Position numbers and translations under genes: made by a program. A stretch of DNA of 64,000 bases from Duncaniella dubosii (GTDB lineage Bacteria > Bacteroidota > Bacteroidia > Bacteroidales > Muribaculaceae). This document shows positions 54,247 to 63,906 of this stretch, piece by piece (the first letter of the stretch is position 1; each line of letters starts with the position of its first letter). The notes under the pieces were generated by a model. It saw nothing but the letters and a program-made list of their open reading frames with translations. It did not search any database and was not told the origin of the DNA. The stretch is taken from contig NZ_CP039396.1 of assembly GCF_004803915.1 (NCBI RefSeq), positions 3,162,001 through 3,226,000 on the forward strand. Reading direction: 5' to 3'.

Positions 54247-54867
54247 TTAGCCTTCAGTCAATAGCGATGTTCCGGAAATAGCAGAAATCCGCGAGCTAAG
54301 TTCGGGAAGGAGGTCAAGCGGAAGCGAGATGTAAATCGAACAGGTATTGTCAAACTCCTGTGATATGATCTTTACGACCTCACGGCCTCCGGGGGAATTT
54401 TGAGCCTTAAGCAGTTTCATGACATCGTTCATGGCAAGATAAGGGAAAGTGAAACCCAATGTGGTCATATCCTTTCCCTCTATTATTTCTGCAGCTTCTA
54501 TAGCCAGACGTGCAGCTTCACGATAAGCCGCTATCAGGCCGGATGTGCCAAGTTTTATACCTCCGAAATATCTCACCACTATTATAACAATGTTAGTGAG
54601 GCCGAATGAATTTATCTGTCCGAGTATAGGCTTCCCCGCCGTTCCCGACGGTTCGCCGTTGTCAGACGACAGATATTCTTTGCGGTCAGAACCTATCATA
54701 TATGCCCAACAGACATGTCGCGCATCATGATATTCATTTGTATAAAGAGCCACATATTCCTTGGCTTCCTCTGCAGAAGTGACAGGAATGGCAAAAGAGA
54801 TGAAGCGGCTCATCTTTTCACGAAAAGCCGCTTCACTCTGCGATGATATTGTCAGGTAATTAGCCAA
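54247..54867 (-). CDS. YigZ/IMPACT family protein (UPF0029)
   Basis: A 206-residue protein with the IMPACT domain signature: EEAKEYVALYTNEYHDARHVCWAYMIG, DNGEPSGTAGKPILGQINSFGLTNIVIIVVRYFGGIKLGTSGLIAAYREAARLA in outline. The C-terminal DUF1949-like ferredoxin fold (LGFTFPYLAMNDVMKLL) completes the YigZ form. The family's role is not settled; eukaryotic IMPACT interacts with translation control. The gene lies 16 nt after queA on the same strand. Confidence 0.92.
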   Translation of the reverse strand: MANYLTISSQSEAAFREKMSRFISFAIPVTSAEEAKEYVALYTNEYHDARHVCWAYMIGSDRKEYLSSDNGEPSGTAGKPILGQINSFGLTNIVIIVVRYFGGIKLGTSGLIAAYREAARLAIEAAEIIEGKDMTTLGFTFPYLAMNDVMKLLKAQNSPGGREVVKIISQEFDNTCSIYISLPLDLLPELSSRISAISGTSLLTEG

Positions 54868-54883
54868 TTACTAATAAATACAA

Positions 54884-55936
54884 TCAAGAAACGATAAGCA
54901 TAGCGTCGCCATAAACGCCGAATTTATAACCCTCTTTGACAGCTTTCTTGTAGGCATCCATCACAAGGTCATAACCTCCGAAAGCCGCAACCATCATGAG
55001 CATTGTTGAATAAGGCAGATGGAAATTGGACACAAGGGCATCTGTCACTGAAAAATCATAGGGAGGGAAGATGAACTTATTAGTCCAGCCAGAATATGTC
55101 TTCATGTGGTCGCCCATGCTCACGGCACTTGCCACAGCACGTAAAACAGATGTGCCTACCGCACAGACACGATGGCCGCCGTCCTTAGTTGCATTCACGA
55201 GGTCAACAAGTTCCTCGCTCGCTTCCATCTCTTCCGAATCCATACGGTGTTTCGTAAGGTCCTCCACATCAATTTCGCGGTAGTTTCCGAGCCCGCTGTG
55301 AATCGTTATGAAGCCTAGGTTGACACCCTTAATCTCAAGACGCTTCAGAAGTTCACGGGAAAAATGAAGTCCGGCCCCGGGAACAATCACAGCGCCTTCT
55401 TTGCGGGCGAATATGGTCTGGAAACGCTCTGCATCCTCCTCGTCAGGTTCACGGTTTATATAGTAAGGAAGCGGAGTAGTGCCTAACTTATAAAGTTCTT
55501 TCTTGAATTCTTCATGAGGGCCATCGTAGAGGAAACGGAGAGTACGGCCGCGCGATGTAGTGTTGTCTATAACTTCCGCCACCATTGACTCGTCATCACC
55601 AAAATACAACTTATTTCCAATACGAATCTTGCGGGCAGGCTCTACGAGGACATCCCATAGCTTATTTTCAGCGCTCAACTCACGAAGCAGGAATACCTCG
55701 ATGCGAGCTCCCGTCTTTTCCTTGTTACCATAGAGACGGGCAGGGAAAACCATAGTGTCATTGTAGACAAATAAATCCCCGTCATCAAAATAGTCAATAA
55801 TGTCTTTAAAAATCTTATGTTCGATTTCTCCTGTACGTCTGTTGACAACCATCATTCTTGACTGGTCGCGCTCAGGCGCGGGGCGCTGCGCTATGAGTTC
55901 GTCGGGTAGACGGAATTTGAATTGAGAAAGCTTCAT
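54884..55936 (-). CDS. queA: QueA: S-adenosylmethionine:tRNA ribosyltransferase-isomerase
   Basis: A 350-residue enzyme that makes epoxyqueuosine on tRNA from preQ1 and SAM. N-terminus [34 protein letters not shown] is canonical. [50 protein letters not shown] and the [27 protein letters not shown] stretch follow. The gene order queA-truB-uppP-DUF3098-ftsX is preserved in many Bacteroidetes. Length is normal. Confidence 0.95.
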   Translation of the reverse strand: MKLSQFKFRLPDELIAQRPAPERDQSRMMVVNRRTGEIEHKIFKDIIDYFDDGDLFVYNDTMVFPARLYGNKEKTGARIEVFLLRELSAENKLWDVLVEPARKIRIGNKLYFGDDESMVAEVIDNTTSRGRTLRFLYDGPHEEFKKELYKLGTTPLPYYINREPDEEDAERFQTIFARKEGAVIVPGAGLHFSRELLKRLEIKGVNLGFITIHSGLGNYREIDVEDLTKHRMDSEEMEASEELVDLVNATKDGGHRVCAVGTSVLRAVASAVSMGDHMKTYSGWTNKFIFPPYDFSVTDALVSNFHLPYSTMLMMVAAFGGYDLVMDAYKKAVKEGYKFGVYGDAMLIVS

Positions 55937-55991
55937 GCTAAAAAATTATCTTATTTTTCTTCTGAATTACCAAATATATCAAAGTGCAAAA

Positions 55992-56741
55992 TCAGTTCCC
56001 AGTCGAAGCGGGAAGAGCGCTTCCAGCCTCATCGTCATCAGGGAAAGAGATTTCGACAGTACGAATAAGCTCAACGGCCTGCTCGACCGTCAGACAATTG
56101 TCAATCACAGCATCACCCACACGGGTACGACGCAGACCGATGAGATGTCCGCCAGAACCTAATGCCTCACCAAGATCGCGGGCAATTGCACGGATATATG
56201 TGCCTTTGCTGCATACAATACGAAGGGTCAATGTCATGTCGGCGGCATTGAAATCCAACAGTTCCATCTCATCTATGACAAGCACTTTTGGCTTAAGTTC
56301 CACTTCATGGCCTTTTCGAGCCATATTATAGGCACGTTTGCCATCGACTTTACATGCCGAGAATGCCGGAGGGGTCTGCTCTATACGCCCAATAAAACGA
56401 GGGAGAATCTCTCGGATAAGGTCAAGCGTGATATGTTCCGTAGGATAAGTTGCATCAATTTCAGTTTCAAGGTCAAACGACGGAGTGGTCGCACCAAGTT
56501 TGATTGTAGCGACATATTCCTTTACCCCGGCCTGCAGAGACTCGATAAGCTTTGTCGCACGGCCTGTCACCACTACCATTACCCCGGTAGCGAGCGGGTC
56601 AAGAGTCCCTGCATGACCGACCTTGAACTTCTTTCGGTGTAGCCGATGGAGCAACACGCCACGAAGACGTTTCACCACATCAAACGAAGTCCATTCGAGA
56701 GGTTTGTCAATATAAAGTATTTCACCTGTTACGAAATCCAT
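55992..56741 (-). CDS. truB: TruB: tRNA pseudouridine-55 synthase
   Basis: A 249-residue enzyme that makes psi55 in the tRNA T loop. The catalytic Asp48 lies in VGHAGTLDPLATGVMVV. Family motifs YIDKPLEWTSFDVVKRLR, TPPAFSACKVDGKRAYNMARKG and CSKGTYIRAIARDLG are all visible. Length is at the short end, since the C-terminal PUA domain is reduced, which is usual in Bacteroidetes. It starts 15 nt after the uppP stop, consistent with co-transcription in the ftsX-to-queA operon. Confidence 0.95.
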   Translation of the reverse strand: MDFVTGEILYIDKPLEWTSFDVVKRLRGVLLHRLHRKKFKVGHAGTLDPLATGVMVVVTGRATKLIESLQAGVKEYVATIKLGATTPSFDLETEIDATYPTEHITLDLIREILPRFIGRIEQTPPAFSACKVDGKRAYNMARKGHEVELKPKVLVIDEMELLDFNAADMTLTLRIVCSKGTYIRAIARDLGEALGSGGHLIGLRRTRVGDAVIDNCLTVEQAVELIRTVEISFPDDDEAGSALPASTGN

Positions 56742-56756
56742 GACATCTTCAAAATT

Positions 56757-57575
56757 TTACCATACGAGGCAGAGCACACCTGCGCAGAGACAGTAGAGAG
56801 CAAACCAGATAAGTTTACCTTTCTTCACAATATTAATCATCCATTTGCAAGCGATACAGCCGACAATGAACGATGCTAAAAATCCGATGACCAAAGGCCA
56901 TGTCCCGACAGCAGCGCCTACACCTTCTCCGGCTATCAGATCCTTTGTGCTCAAAAGGGCCTCTCCAAGAATAGGGATAATAACCATGAAGAAGGAGAAT
57001 TGCGCAATCTTGTCGCGCTTGTCGCCAAGAAGCAGACCTGTGGCAATAGTAGTACCCGAACGGCTAAGTCCCGGAAGAACGGCCACAGCCTGTGCGCAAC
57101 CGATAATGAAAGCATCAGCCCATGTGATGTCGTGGCCTTTGACACCTTCGATTCGTTCGCGTTGCGGATTCCTAAAGAAATAGGCAAACGAAAGAAGAAT
57201 CGCAGTGACAAAAAGACAGCAGCCAACTACTGTAAGACCATCACCGAAAAATTGCTCTACAAAACTTTTAAAGAACAGACCGACAATAGCAACCGGTATA
57301 CATGACAGAAGAATTTTGCAGACATAGAAAAATTTGTCATCACGCGCAATAGTAAAGAAAGACTTGCAAAGAGGGACAAATTCATTCCATAGCACAACAA
57401 TAGTACTCAGGACAGTAGCCACATGCAGCACAATATCAAATTCAAGAGCATCAGAGCCTTCCAGCTTCAAGCCAAGAATTTCGCGGAAAATTTCAAGATG
57501 TCCACTGCTACTGATAGGCAGGTATTCGGCAAGTCCTTGGACTATGCCTAAAATAAGAGCGTCAATACAATCCAT
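56757..57575 (-). CDS. uppP: UppP: undecaprenyl-diphosphatase (BacA type)
   Basis: A 272-residue membrane phosphatase recycling undecaprenyl diphosphate for wall synthesis, which also gives bacitracin tolerance. The BacA motifs are present: GLAEYLPISSSGHLEI (Glu-rich and SSSGH) and CAQAVAVLPGLSRSGTTIATGLLLG with the catalytic Arg and Ser. About eight membrane segments are seen. It sits between DUF3098 and truB, on the same strand, with gaps of 26 and 15 nt. Confidence 0.95.
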   Translation of the reverse strand: MDCIDALILGIVQGLAEYLPISSSGHLEIFREILGLKLEGSDALEFDIVLHVATVLSTIVVLWNEFVPLCKSFFTIARDDKFFYVCKILLSCIPVAIVGLFFKSFVEQFFGDGLTVVGCCLFVTAILLSFAYFFRNPQRERIEGVKGHDITWADAFIIGCAQAVAVLPGLSRSGTTIATGLLLGDKRDKIAQFSFFMVIIPILGEALLSTKDLIAGEGVGAAVGTWPLVIGFLASFIVGCIACKWMINIVKKGKLIWFALYCLCAGVLCLVW

Positions 57576-57601
57576 TTCTGTATTATTATTTCAGATAAAA
57601 T

Positions 57602-57895
57602 TTAATCATTGTTTTCTTTGCCCTTGGGACTATACATAATTGCAAACCCCATGAATATGAAACCGATAAATGCAATCGACGGTCCGACAACGACACGCCG
57701 TGTAGAGAAGATGTCAGGATTGAAGGCATTCCAGTCTGTGGCTCCGCCGGTCATCAGGCAAAAGCCTGCCACAATGAGAATCCCCGCTATGGCCATAAGA
57801 ATAAAATTGGTTTTCAGTAACGGAAGGCAGCTTTCGTTTTCTTTCAACAGGCGCGACTCATTCTCGTCGCGCTTCGGAGCAGGTTTATAAGCCAT
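57602..57895 (-). CDS. DUF3098 membrane protein
   Basis: A 97-residue protein with two membrane segments, FILMAIAGILIVAGFCLMTG and VVVGPSIAFIGFIFMGFAIMY. A charged N-terminus and a short basic tail (SPKGKENND) flank them. The family is specific to Bacteroidetes, lies between ftsX and uppP, and has no known function. The position suggests an accessory role in cell division or envelope synthesis (inference). Confidence 0.85.
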   Translation of the reverse strand: MAYKPAPKRDENESRLLKENESCLPLLKTNFILMAIAGILIVAGFCLMTGGATDWNAFNPDIFSTRRVVVGPSIAFIGFIFMGFAIMYSPKGKENND

Positions 57896-57909
57896 ATTAA
57901 AAGATATAT

Positions 57910-58788
57910 TTATTTAAACATTTCATCATATGATAACCGCAAATAGCGGTTTGCCGCAAAAATAGCAGCGATAAAACAAATCAGCATACCTGTCAGTATC
58001 ATACCGACGAGGACAAGCACAACAATTTCCCAGCTAAGGAATTCTCCAAGTTCAGCCTCATACGTACGTCCATACCACACCGTAGCGACAAGAGCCAATG
58101 ACGCTATCACCCCTGCGACAAAACCGTTGACAATATTATCGGCAAGGAATGGCCGACGGATAAAGCCTCCGGTAGCGCCAACAAGTTTCATCGTATATAT
58201 GGTAAACCTACGGGCATAGACAGTCAGACGGACAGTATTGAATATCAGGATAAATGATACCGTAAGGAGTGCAACTGCAACAAAGACAAGCGCAAGCGAC
58301 AGGCTTCGCAACGAAGAATTCACGCGGTCAACAAGAGCTGTGTGAACTTTAATCTCGCTAACCTGAGGCATAAGCATGATGGGAGATGTAAGAAGGGCGA
58401 TGCTGTCATTTGAGGCATATTCAGGTAAAACCTTCACCTCAAGCTCCCCGACAAAAGGATTCACGCCGGCAAGGCGCACTATGTCTTCCTCCTCTCCTAC
58501 CATTTTTTGCCAGCGGTCGAGAACTGCGTCAGGCGACGAGTAGACAGTCGTACGGACTCCACCCATTTTTTCAATTTTCGTCTTTACAGAACTGATGTCG
58601 GAAGCTGTCACATCTTCATTGAAGAGCACAACGAATCCCATATTTTCCTTTATCCCTTGCGTCACATTGTGGGCAGCTATCCCCATGAAAGAAGCAAGTC
58701 CAAGTATGAAAAGCACCAACGCGACAGAGAGTGTCGCGGTCGCACGAGTGGTGAACAACGGAATTAAATGATGACGCTTTTTAGCCAT
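57910..58788 (-). CDS. ftsX: FtsX: cell-division ABC transporter permease
   Basis: A 292-residue FtsX. The start is ATG at 58788, giving AKKRHHLIPLFTTRATATLSVALVLFILGLASF; the upstream extension has no function. There are four membrane segments and a large extracytoplasmic loop after the first (ENMGFVVLFNEDVTASDIS...). FtsX links the FtsE ATPase to peptidoglycan hydrolase activation in the divisome. The FtsE gene is not adjacent, which is usual in Bacteroidetes. A -7-like CAAAAATA at 58805-58812 (minus-strand TATTTTTG) lies just upstream. Confidence 0.92.
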   Translation of the reverse strand: MAKKRHHLIPLFTTRATATLSVALVLFILGLASFMGIAAHNVTQGIKENMGFVVLFNEDVTASDISSVKTKIEKMGGVRTTVYSSPDAVLDRWQKMVGEEEDIVRLAGVNPFVGELEVKVLPEYASNDSIALLTSPIMLMPQVSEIKVHTALVDRVNSSLRSLSLALVFVAVALLTVSFILIFNTVRLTVYARRFTIYTMKLVGATGGFIRRPFLADNIVNGFVAGVIASLALVATVWYGRTYEAELGEFLSWEIVVLVLVGMILTGMLICFIAAIFAANRYLRLSYDEMFK

Positions 58789-58913
58789 GATAAATATTAA
58801 AGTGCAAAAATACAACCGACCGAAGCTAATGTCAAGAGATTTAACCAAATTTTAACAACAAAGTTCAAAATTAGGCTTCAATCCCGTGGATTCAGACAGA
58901 AAACCAACCTACT

Positions 58914-59059
58914 TCATGACAATAGTTCGGTAAAATTTGCATATTCAATTGGATATCAATAAGATACAACAACAATTCAATATCAATGCAAACTATTGTG
59001 TATCAGTGCGATACAGCTATGCCTGCTCAAAAATTACCGAACTGTTGTCATGACATAAG
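58914..59059. repeat. imperfect 26-bp inverted-repeat element at the end of the RluA-family gene
   Basis: The arm at 58914-58939 and the arm ending at 59053 are inverted copies (23 of 26 bases; 19 of 20 in the core containing AGTTCGGTAA). They enclose about 95 nt with a nested TTTGCAT/ATGCAAA repeat. The right arm contributes the last codons and stop of the RluA-family gene. It could be a MITE-like element or a long 3' stem-loop. Confidence 0.6.
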
Positions 59060-60140
59060 ACCGCCATTTTTCAATAAGCGCAGTCATGTCGGCAGGAATA
59101 GGAGCCGTGAAAAACATCTCTTCACCTGTATCCGGATGAACAAAGCCAAGCGTACGTGCATGCAGAGCCTGACGAGGGCATAAAGCGAAACAGTTTCCCA
59201 CAAATTTCTGATATGAGCCGCTACGCTCGCCACGAAGTATCACGTCACCGCCATAGCGTGCGTCTGAAAACAGCGGATGCCCGATATGACGCATGTGTAC
59301 ACGTATCTGATGCGTACGTCCCGTCTCAAGCACACATTTCACCAATGAAACATGGATGAAATCCTCAAGAACCTCATAGTGGGTGACTGCATGCTTGCCT
59401 GACGGATCATCATCGGGCAATACGGCCATCTGCAGCCGGTCTTTGGGGTTCCGTCCGATATTTCCTTCGATACGGCCTTTTTTCGGGTCCGGCACACCCC
59501 ACACGAGGGCATTGTATTCCCGCTTCGTCGTCTTATTGAAAAACTGCCGTCCAAGATGGGTTTTCGCATCCGGCGTTTTGGCAACGACAAGCAGACCGGA
59601 TGTGTCCTTGTCAATACGATGGACAAGCCCAAGTCTCGGATCGCTAACATCATAATCAGGATTGTCGCGGAAGTGCCATGCGAGAGCATTGACAAGCGTA
59701 CCCGAATAGTTTCCGTGACCGGGATGCACCACAAGTCCGGCAGGTTTGTTGACGACGAGCAGCGCATCATCCTCATACACGATGTCAAGCGGGATATCCT
59801 CCGGGATGATTTCAAGTTCATAACGCGGACGGTCCATCACTATCTGTATCGTGTCAAGAGGCTTGACACGATAGTTTGACTTCACGGCTTTGCCATTGAC
59901 CAGAATGCAACCTGCATCGGCGGCCTGCTGGATGCGGTTGCGCGATGATTTTTCCATTCGGGTGACAAGATATTTGTCAACCCTAAGGAGCTGCTGCCCT
60001 TTGTCGACCACGAAACGGAAATGTTCATACATCTCCGTCCCTGCACAGTCGACAGTTCCAGCACCGTCTGTCTCCATCTCCGGCTCAATATCGAAATCCT
60101 GCATATCGTCAGCCGGAAAATCTTTATCAAACTCTTCCAT
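59034..60140 (-). CDS. RluA family pseudouridine synthase (RluD-like)
   Basis: A 368-residue rRNA pseudouridine synthase. An acidic N-terminal extension of about 50 residues (DKDFPADDMQDFDIEPEMET) precedes an S4 domain (QLLRVDKYLVTRMEKSSRNRIQQAADAGCILVNGKAVK). The catalytic domain contains LGLVHRIDKDTSGLLVVAKT with the catalytic Asp, and TGRTHQIRVHMRHIGHPL. RluD-type enzymes modify helix 69 of 23S rRNA; the exact site is not shown by sequence. The stop lies in an inverted-repeat arm. The upstream PASTA gene ends 3 nt before the start. Confidence 0.93.
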   Translation of the reverse strand: MEEFDKDFPADDMQDFDIEPEMETDGAGTVDCAGTEMYEHFRFVVDKGQQLLRVDKYLVTRMEKSSRNRIQQAADAGCILVNGKAVKSNYRVKPLDTIQIVMDRPRYELEIIPEDIPLDIVYEDDALLVVNKPAGLVVHPGHGNYSGTLVNALAWHFRDNPDYDVSDPRLGLVHRIDKDTSGLLVVAKTPDAKTHLGRQFFNKTTKREYNALVWGVPDPKKGRIEGNIGRNPKDRLQMAVLPDDDPSGKHAVTHYEVLEDFIHVSLVKCVLETGRTHQIRVHMRHIGHPLFSDARYGGDVILRGERSGSYQKFVGNCFALCPRQALHARTLGFVHPDTGEEMFFTAPIPADMTALIEKWRSYVMTTVR

Positions 60141-60143
60141 CCT

Positions 60144-60737
60144 CTATTCAAAAAGATTGAGATGTTCGATTGAATCAGAGGCTTCGCCGATACTGTCGTC
60201 GGCAACAATAGTATCGTTCACACCTTGGCCGACTTCAAGTTCCACAGTTGCATTTACCGGCACGCGTGCACCGGGAGAGAGACGATGCCCTTTATAATAG
60301 ACCCCAAGCACAAGATCCTTGAAGTCGCTTGGAATTCGCTTCTCGACGATATTCTTGATTTCAAGACCCTCAAGGATTGACTTTGCCTGACGCACCGATA
60401 TGTCGGTCAGAGTGGGGATGGTCACCATCTTAGGAGAAAAGGCATTGATGGTAAGATAGATTTCTCGGCCTTCCTTCACAACTGTCCCGACTTTAGGATT
60501 CTGGTCGATCACAGTTCCCGGGCGAGTCGATTTATCGTAGACAGAATCGCTCAGGACAGCGACAAGCCCCTCCTCGGAAAGCCGGCGGGTAGCATCGTCA
60601 TAAGTGAGGGACTTAACAGTCGGAACTACAATCGTGTCATCGTGACGGGTCCAGACATCAAGCCACATCATAGCAAGCCATCCAATGACAATAGCCACCA
60701 GAAACATCAGCCCAATGTGGAGGAGAATTCTTTTCAT
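60144..60737 (-). CDS. PASTA-domain membrane protein
   Basis: A 197-residue protein with one N-terminal membrane segment (IGLMFLVAIVIGWLAMMWL), then two extracytoplasmic PASTA domains. The first is IVVPTVKSLTYDDATRRLSEEGL with TRPGTVIDQNPKVGTVVKEG; the second is VTIPTLTDISVRQAKSILEGLEI. There is no kinase or transpeptidase domain, unlike PASTA proteins of Gram-positives. PASTA domains bind muropeptides or penicillin-like compounds. The gene lies 20 nt after lon and 3 nt before the RluA-family gene, so all three are one unit. Confidence 0.9.
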   Translation of the reverse strand: MKRILLHIGLMFLVAIVIGWLAMMWLDVWTRHDDTIVVPTVKSLTYDDATRRLSEEGLVAVLSDSVYDKSTRPGTVIDQNPKVGTVVKEGREIYLTINAFSPKMVTIPTLTDISVRQAKSILEGLEIKNIVEKRIPSDFKDLVLGVYYKGHRLSPGARVPVNATVELEVGQGVNDTIVADDSIGEASDSIEHLNLFE

Positions 60738-60757
60738 ATATCTATGAATTATACATA

Positions 60758-63178
60758 TTAAATATCAGAAGGCTGTTTTCCCAATGCAATGGCAAAAACC
60801 TCATCTATAGTCGAAACATAATGGAAAGTGAGTCCGGATATATAAACCGGCTTTATCTCTTCAATGTTCTTGCGGTTGTCTGCACAAAGTATTATATCTG
60901 TGATACCGGCCCGTTTGGCAGCCAGAATTTTTTCTTTTATTCCTCCGACCGGCAACACCTTGCCACGAAGAGTTATTTCACCGGTCATCGCAAGACGCGG
61001 CCTGACCGGACGCCCTGTGATGGCCGACAAAATCGACGTACACATTGTAATACCGGCTGACGGGCCATCCTTTGGAATCGCACCCTCCGGGACATGAATG
61101 TGAAGCTGACGGTTCTCGAAACTTTCAGGGTCAATTCCATAACGCTCCGCACGGGCCTTGACAACCTGCGTTGCAATTACAGCAGATTCCTTCATCACAT
61201 CACCGAGATTTCCGGTGATTGTAAGCTTCTCTCCCTTTCCCTGTGTTATCGACGACTCGATGAAAAGTATCTCGCCCCCAACAGCAGTCCATGCAAGACC
61301 TGTAGCTACTCCGGGAGTGTCGGAAAGCTCATATCGTTCAGGTGTATAAGTTTCAACACCGAGATAGTTTCTTAAATCTTCCGATTCGACATGAAGTTTA
61401 TATGCCTCACCTCGCATCTTCCCAAGTACGATTTTGCGGATGACTTTCGCAAGCTCCTTTTCGAGCAAACGGACACCGCTCTCACTTGTGTAGCTTTCTA
61501 TTATTTTTGTCAGAGCTTCTGTCGAGAAGGTTATTTCATCCTTTCCGAACCCATTTTCTACAGCCAGACGCGGTATGAGATGCTTTCTCGCTATCTCTAT
61601 CTTCTCCTCCGGAAGATAGCCTGATATGTCTATAATCTCCATGCGGTCAAGCAGAGGACGTGGAATTGTCGAAAGCGTATTGGCAGTAGCAATGAAAAGG
61701 ACATGCGAGAGATCATAGTCGACATCCACATAATTATCGTGGAAATGGCTGTTCTGTTCAGGGTCAAGCACTTCAAGAAGCGCCGACGAAGGATCGCCCT
61801 TGAAATCACTGCCGGTCTTGTCGATTTCATCGAGCAACAGCACCGGGTTCGATGTCCCCGCACGCTTGATAGCATCAATAATACGTCCGGGCATAGCCCC
61901 TATATACGTACGGCGATGTCCACGGATCTCTGCCTCATCGTGCAGACCACCGAGCGACACACGCTGATACTTACGTCCGAGAGACTTCGCTATCGACTGT
62001 CCAAGAGAGGTCTTGCCTACGCCGGGCGCACCGACAAGGCATATAATAGGCGAACGGCCTTCCGGCGTATTCATCATAACCGCAAGCTGTTCGAGTATGC
62101 GTTCCTTTACTTTTTCAAGACCATAGTGGTCCTCGTCAAGAATCCTTTCGGCCGCCTGAAAATCGGTATCAAGTTCCGAATACTTTCCCCACGGGAGATC
62201 CGTCAGCAATTGCAGATAGGAATATTGAACCGAATAGTCGGGGCTTTGCGGATTAAGTCTGCGCAGTTTTTCAAGCTCCTTGCCGAAAGTACGCATTACA
62301 GACTCCGGGAGGTCTATTTTCTTTGCTTTTTCTTCAAGAGTCCTGCAATCGTCATCATCGCCATATAGCTCTTCGCGGAGCACTTCAAACTGGTGTTGGA
62401 GGAATGCGTTGCGCTGCTGTTCGTCAATGTTGCGACGAGCCTTGCGATGGACATCCGCACGTATCTCAGCCATCTCTTCGCTGTGAGCGAGATGTGAGAG
62501 AAGCAACTGTGCGCGATCTTTCATGCGATTCTTGCGCAAAAGCTCGATTTTCACTTCAGGAGTGAACGGCGAATGTGTCGATATGATATTTATAAGGAGT
62601 TGCGGACTTGGAATATTCTCGATGTTGAATGCAAGATCCGACATCTTCTCGTTGCCGGCATGTAGAATGTTGAGCGTCGTCTGTCGTATGTCGTCAACGA
62701 GTGCAATGAACTCCTTATCGCTTTGACGCGAAGAGCTTTCTCGAACAGACTTTACCTGCGCGGCAAGTGCGCCGGGTATATGGCGGCCTTCAGCCATTCC
62801 CGTAATCTTGATTTTTTCTCTTGCCGAAAGTATTGCTGTATGAGTGCCGTCTGGCAAATCGAACGTCTTCAATACGTCAGCCACAACACCATATTCATAA
62901 AGGTCTTCCAGCCCCGGATGTTCAGTCGAAGCCTCCCGCTGACAGAATATACCGACAGGGATATGATTTTCAGCAGCCGCTGCGGCTGTCATTACCGACG
63001 CATCTCGTGCAAGAGTAATCGGGAAAGTGACACCCGGGAACAACACGAGGTCACGCATGGCAATTATGGGGAGGTCGTTGAAATCGGGTGTCGGACGCTC
63101 TGCCGGTACACCTATGTCAATCTGTCCGACCGACACTATTTTTGTGCTGTCTTCTTTCATCTCTGAGTTATTGTGCAT
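60758..63178 (-). CDS. lon: Lon: ATP-dependent protease La
   Basis: An 806-residue AAA+ serine protease that degrades damaged and regulatory proteins. The N-terminal LON domain begins [27 protein letters not shown]. Walker A is [16 protein letters not shown], Walker B is [33 protein letters not shown]. The proteolytic domain has the catalytic Ser in [11 protein letters not shown] and the Lys in [18 protein letters not shown]. Length is normal. The leader carries small hairpins and a -7 element at 63313-63320. PASTA and RluA-family genes follow closely. Confidence 0.97.
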   Translation of the reverse strand: MHNNSEMKEDSTKIVSVGQIDIGVPAERPTPDFNDLPIIAMRDLVLFPGVTFPITLARDASVMTAAAAAENHIPVGIFCQREASTEHPGLEDLYEYGVVADVLKTFDLPDGTHTAILSAREKIKITGMAEGRHIPGALAAQVKSVRESSSRQSDKEFIALVDDIRQTTLNILHAGNEKMSDLAFNIENIPSPQLLINIISTHSPFTPEVKIELLRKNRMKDRAQLLLSHLAHSEEMAEIRADVHRKARRNIDEQQRNAFLQHQFEVLREELYGDDDDCRTLEEKAKKIDLPESVMRTFGKELEKLRRLNPQSPDYSVQYSYLQLLTDLPWGKYSELDTDFQAAERILDEDHYGLEKVKERILEQLAVMMNTPEGRSPIICLVGAPGVGKTSLGQSIAKSLGRKYQRVSLGGLHDEAEIRGHRRTYIGAMPGRIIDAIKRAGTSNPVLLLDEIDKTGSDFKGDPSSALLEVLDPEQNSHFHDNYVDVDYDLSHVLFIATANTLSTIPRPLLDRMEIIDISGYLPEEKIEIARKHLIPRLAVENGFGKDEITFSTEALTKIIESYTSESGVRLLEKELAKVIRKIVLGKMRGEAYKLHVESEDLRNYLGVETYTPERYELSDTPGVATGLAWTAVGGEILFIESSITQGKGEKLTITGNLGDVMKESAVIATQVVKARAERYGIDPESFENRQLHIHVPEGAIPKDGPSAGITMCTSILSAITGRPVRPRLAMTGEITLRGKVLPVGGIKEKILAAKRAGITDIILCADNRKNIEEIKPVYISGLTFHYVSTIDEVFAIALGKQPSDI

Positions 63179-63639
63179 CTGTTGTGTTCATGTTGACCAA
63201 ACGGAGCCGACCAAGATTCCTAAACCCGTCGATAGATTCAACCTACAAATCTGTCAATATGACAGATTGAGAAAAATTGGCCTTCGACAGGCCGTTTGGC
63301 AAAACGCGACCCCAAAGTTAATTATTTTTCCTCAATTAATCCCAATCGCCACTCCCCTATTTTAATTAGCGATGTCATCAGCTATCAAAACGAACTACTT
63401 GTCTGCCTTGAATATTCTTCGCATGTAATTACTTAACATATTTTAACTTAATAACATTTTGATTCCAACCAACTCCAATGGCTTACAATATGTCTGCAAC
63501 GCCCGCAGCTTTTTAACAAATTTTCAGCCTTCCGTCCACAAACCATTCCTATGTTATAAAGATGTGTTTTAAAGCAACATTATACAATTAGGATTTTTAA
63601 AAATTAAAATATAACTTTGCATCAACATCACGGAGCGCA
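63179..63639. other. lon leader/promoter region and upstream spacer
   Basis: Minus-strand TAACTTTG (63313-63320) marks the lon promoter; its -33 box is poor. Two hairpins lie in the leader: AATCTGTCA/TGACAGATT (63248-63256, 63260-63268) and GGCCT/AGGCC (63279-63283, 63289-63293). The remainder to 63611 is AT-rich with no ORF. Confidence 0.5.
63612..63619 (+). promoter_or_regulatory. -7 element of a short transcript
   Basis: TAACTTTG is a perfect -7 box; no good -33 box lies upstream. It would start a transcript near 63626 that ends at the terminator at 63769-63803. Confidence 0.5.
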
Positions 63640-63726
63640 ATGCTCAAAAACATTTTAAGTAAAACAATTCGCGCCGTGGTGTTAACAAAGCTCTCAACCC
63701 AAATCAAGAGACATTTGCATTATTAG
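63640..63726 (+). CDS. candidate 28-residue basic peptide / leader ORF
   Basis: ATG at 63640 with GGAG 6 nt upstream; the ORF ends with TAG at 63724-63726. The product starts LKNILSKTIRAVVLTKLSTQ and is basic and hydrophobic, with no known family. A -7 box precedes it and a terminator follows 43 nt after the stop, giving a 180-nt transcription unit. It may be a small peptide, or the RNA itself may be the product. Confidence 0.35.
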   Translation: MLKNILSKTIRAVVLTKLSTQIKRHLHY

Positions 63727-63764
63727 ACATTTATAAATCCACTGACGTTAAGTACTATGTGTAA

Positions 63765-63806
63765 GCAGCGAAGGATGACCGTGAGGCCACCCTTCGTTTT
63801 TTTATT
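63765..63806 (+). terminator. terminator of the 63.6-63.8 kb transcript
   Basis: CGAAGG-TG-CC pairs with GG-CA-CCTTCG across a GTGA loop (63769-63796), followed by seven Ts. Strong rho-independent form. Confidence 0.85.
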
Positions 63807-63906
63807 GCCACAAATTTAGGATTCGCGGATCTACATGAATGTTCCCGGCCTTCAGCGAAACATATCGAGACTTTTCACTGCATAAACCGGCATGCTAAAA
63901 ATCAAA

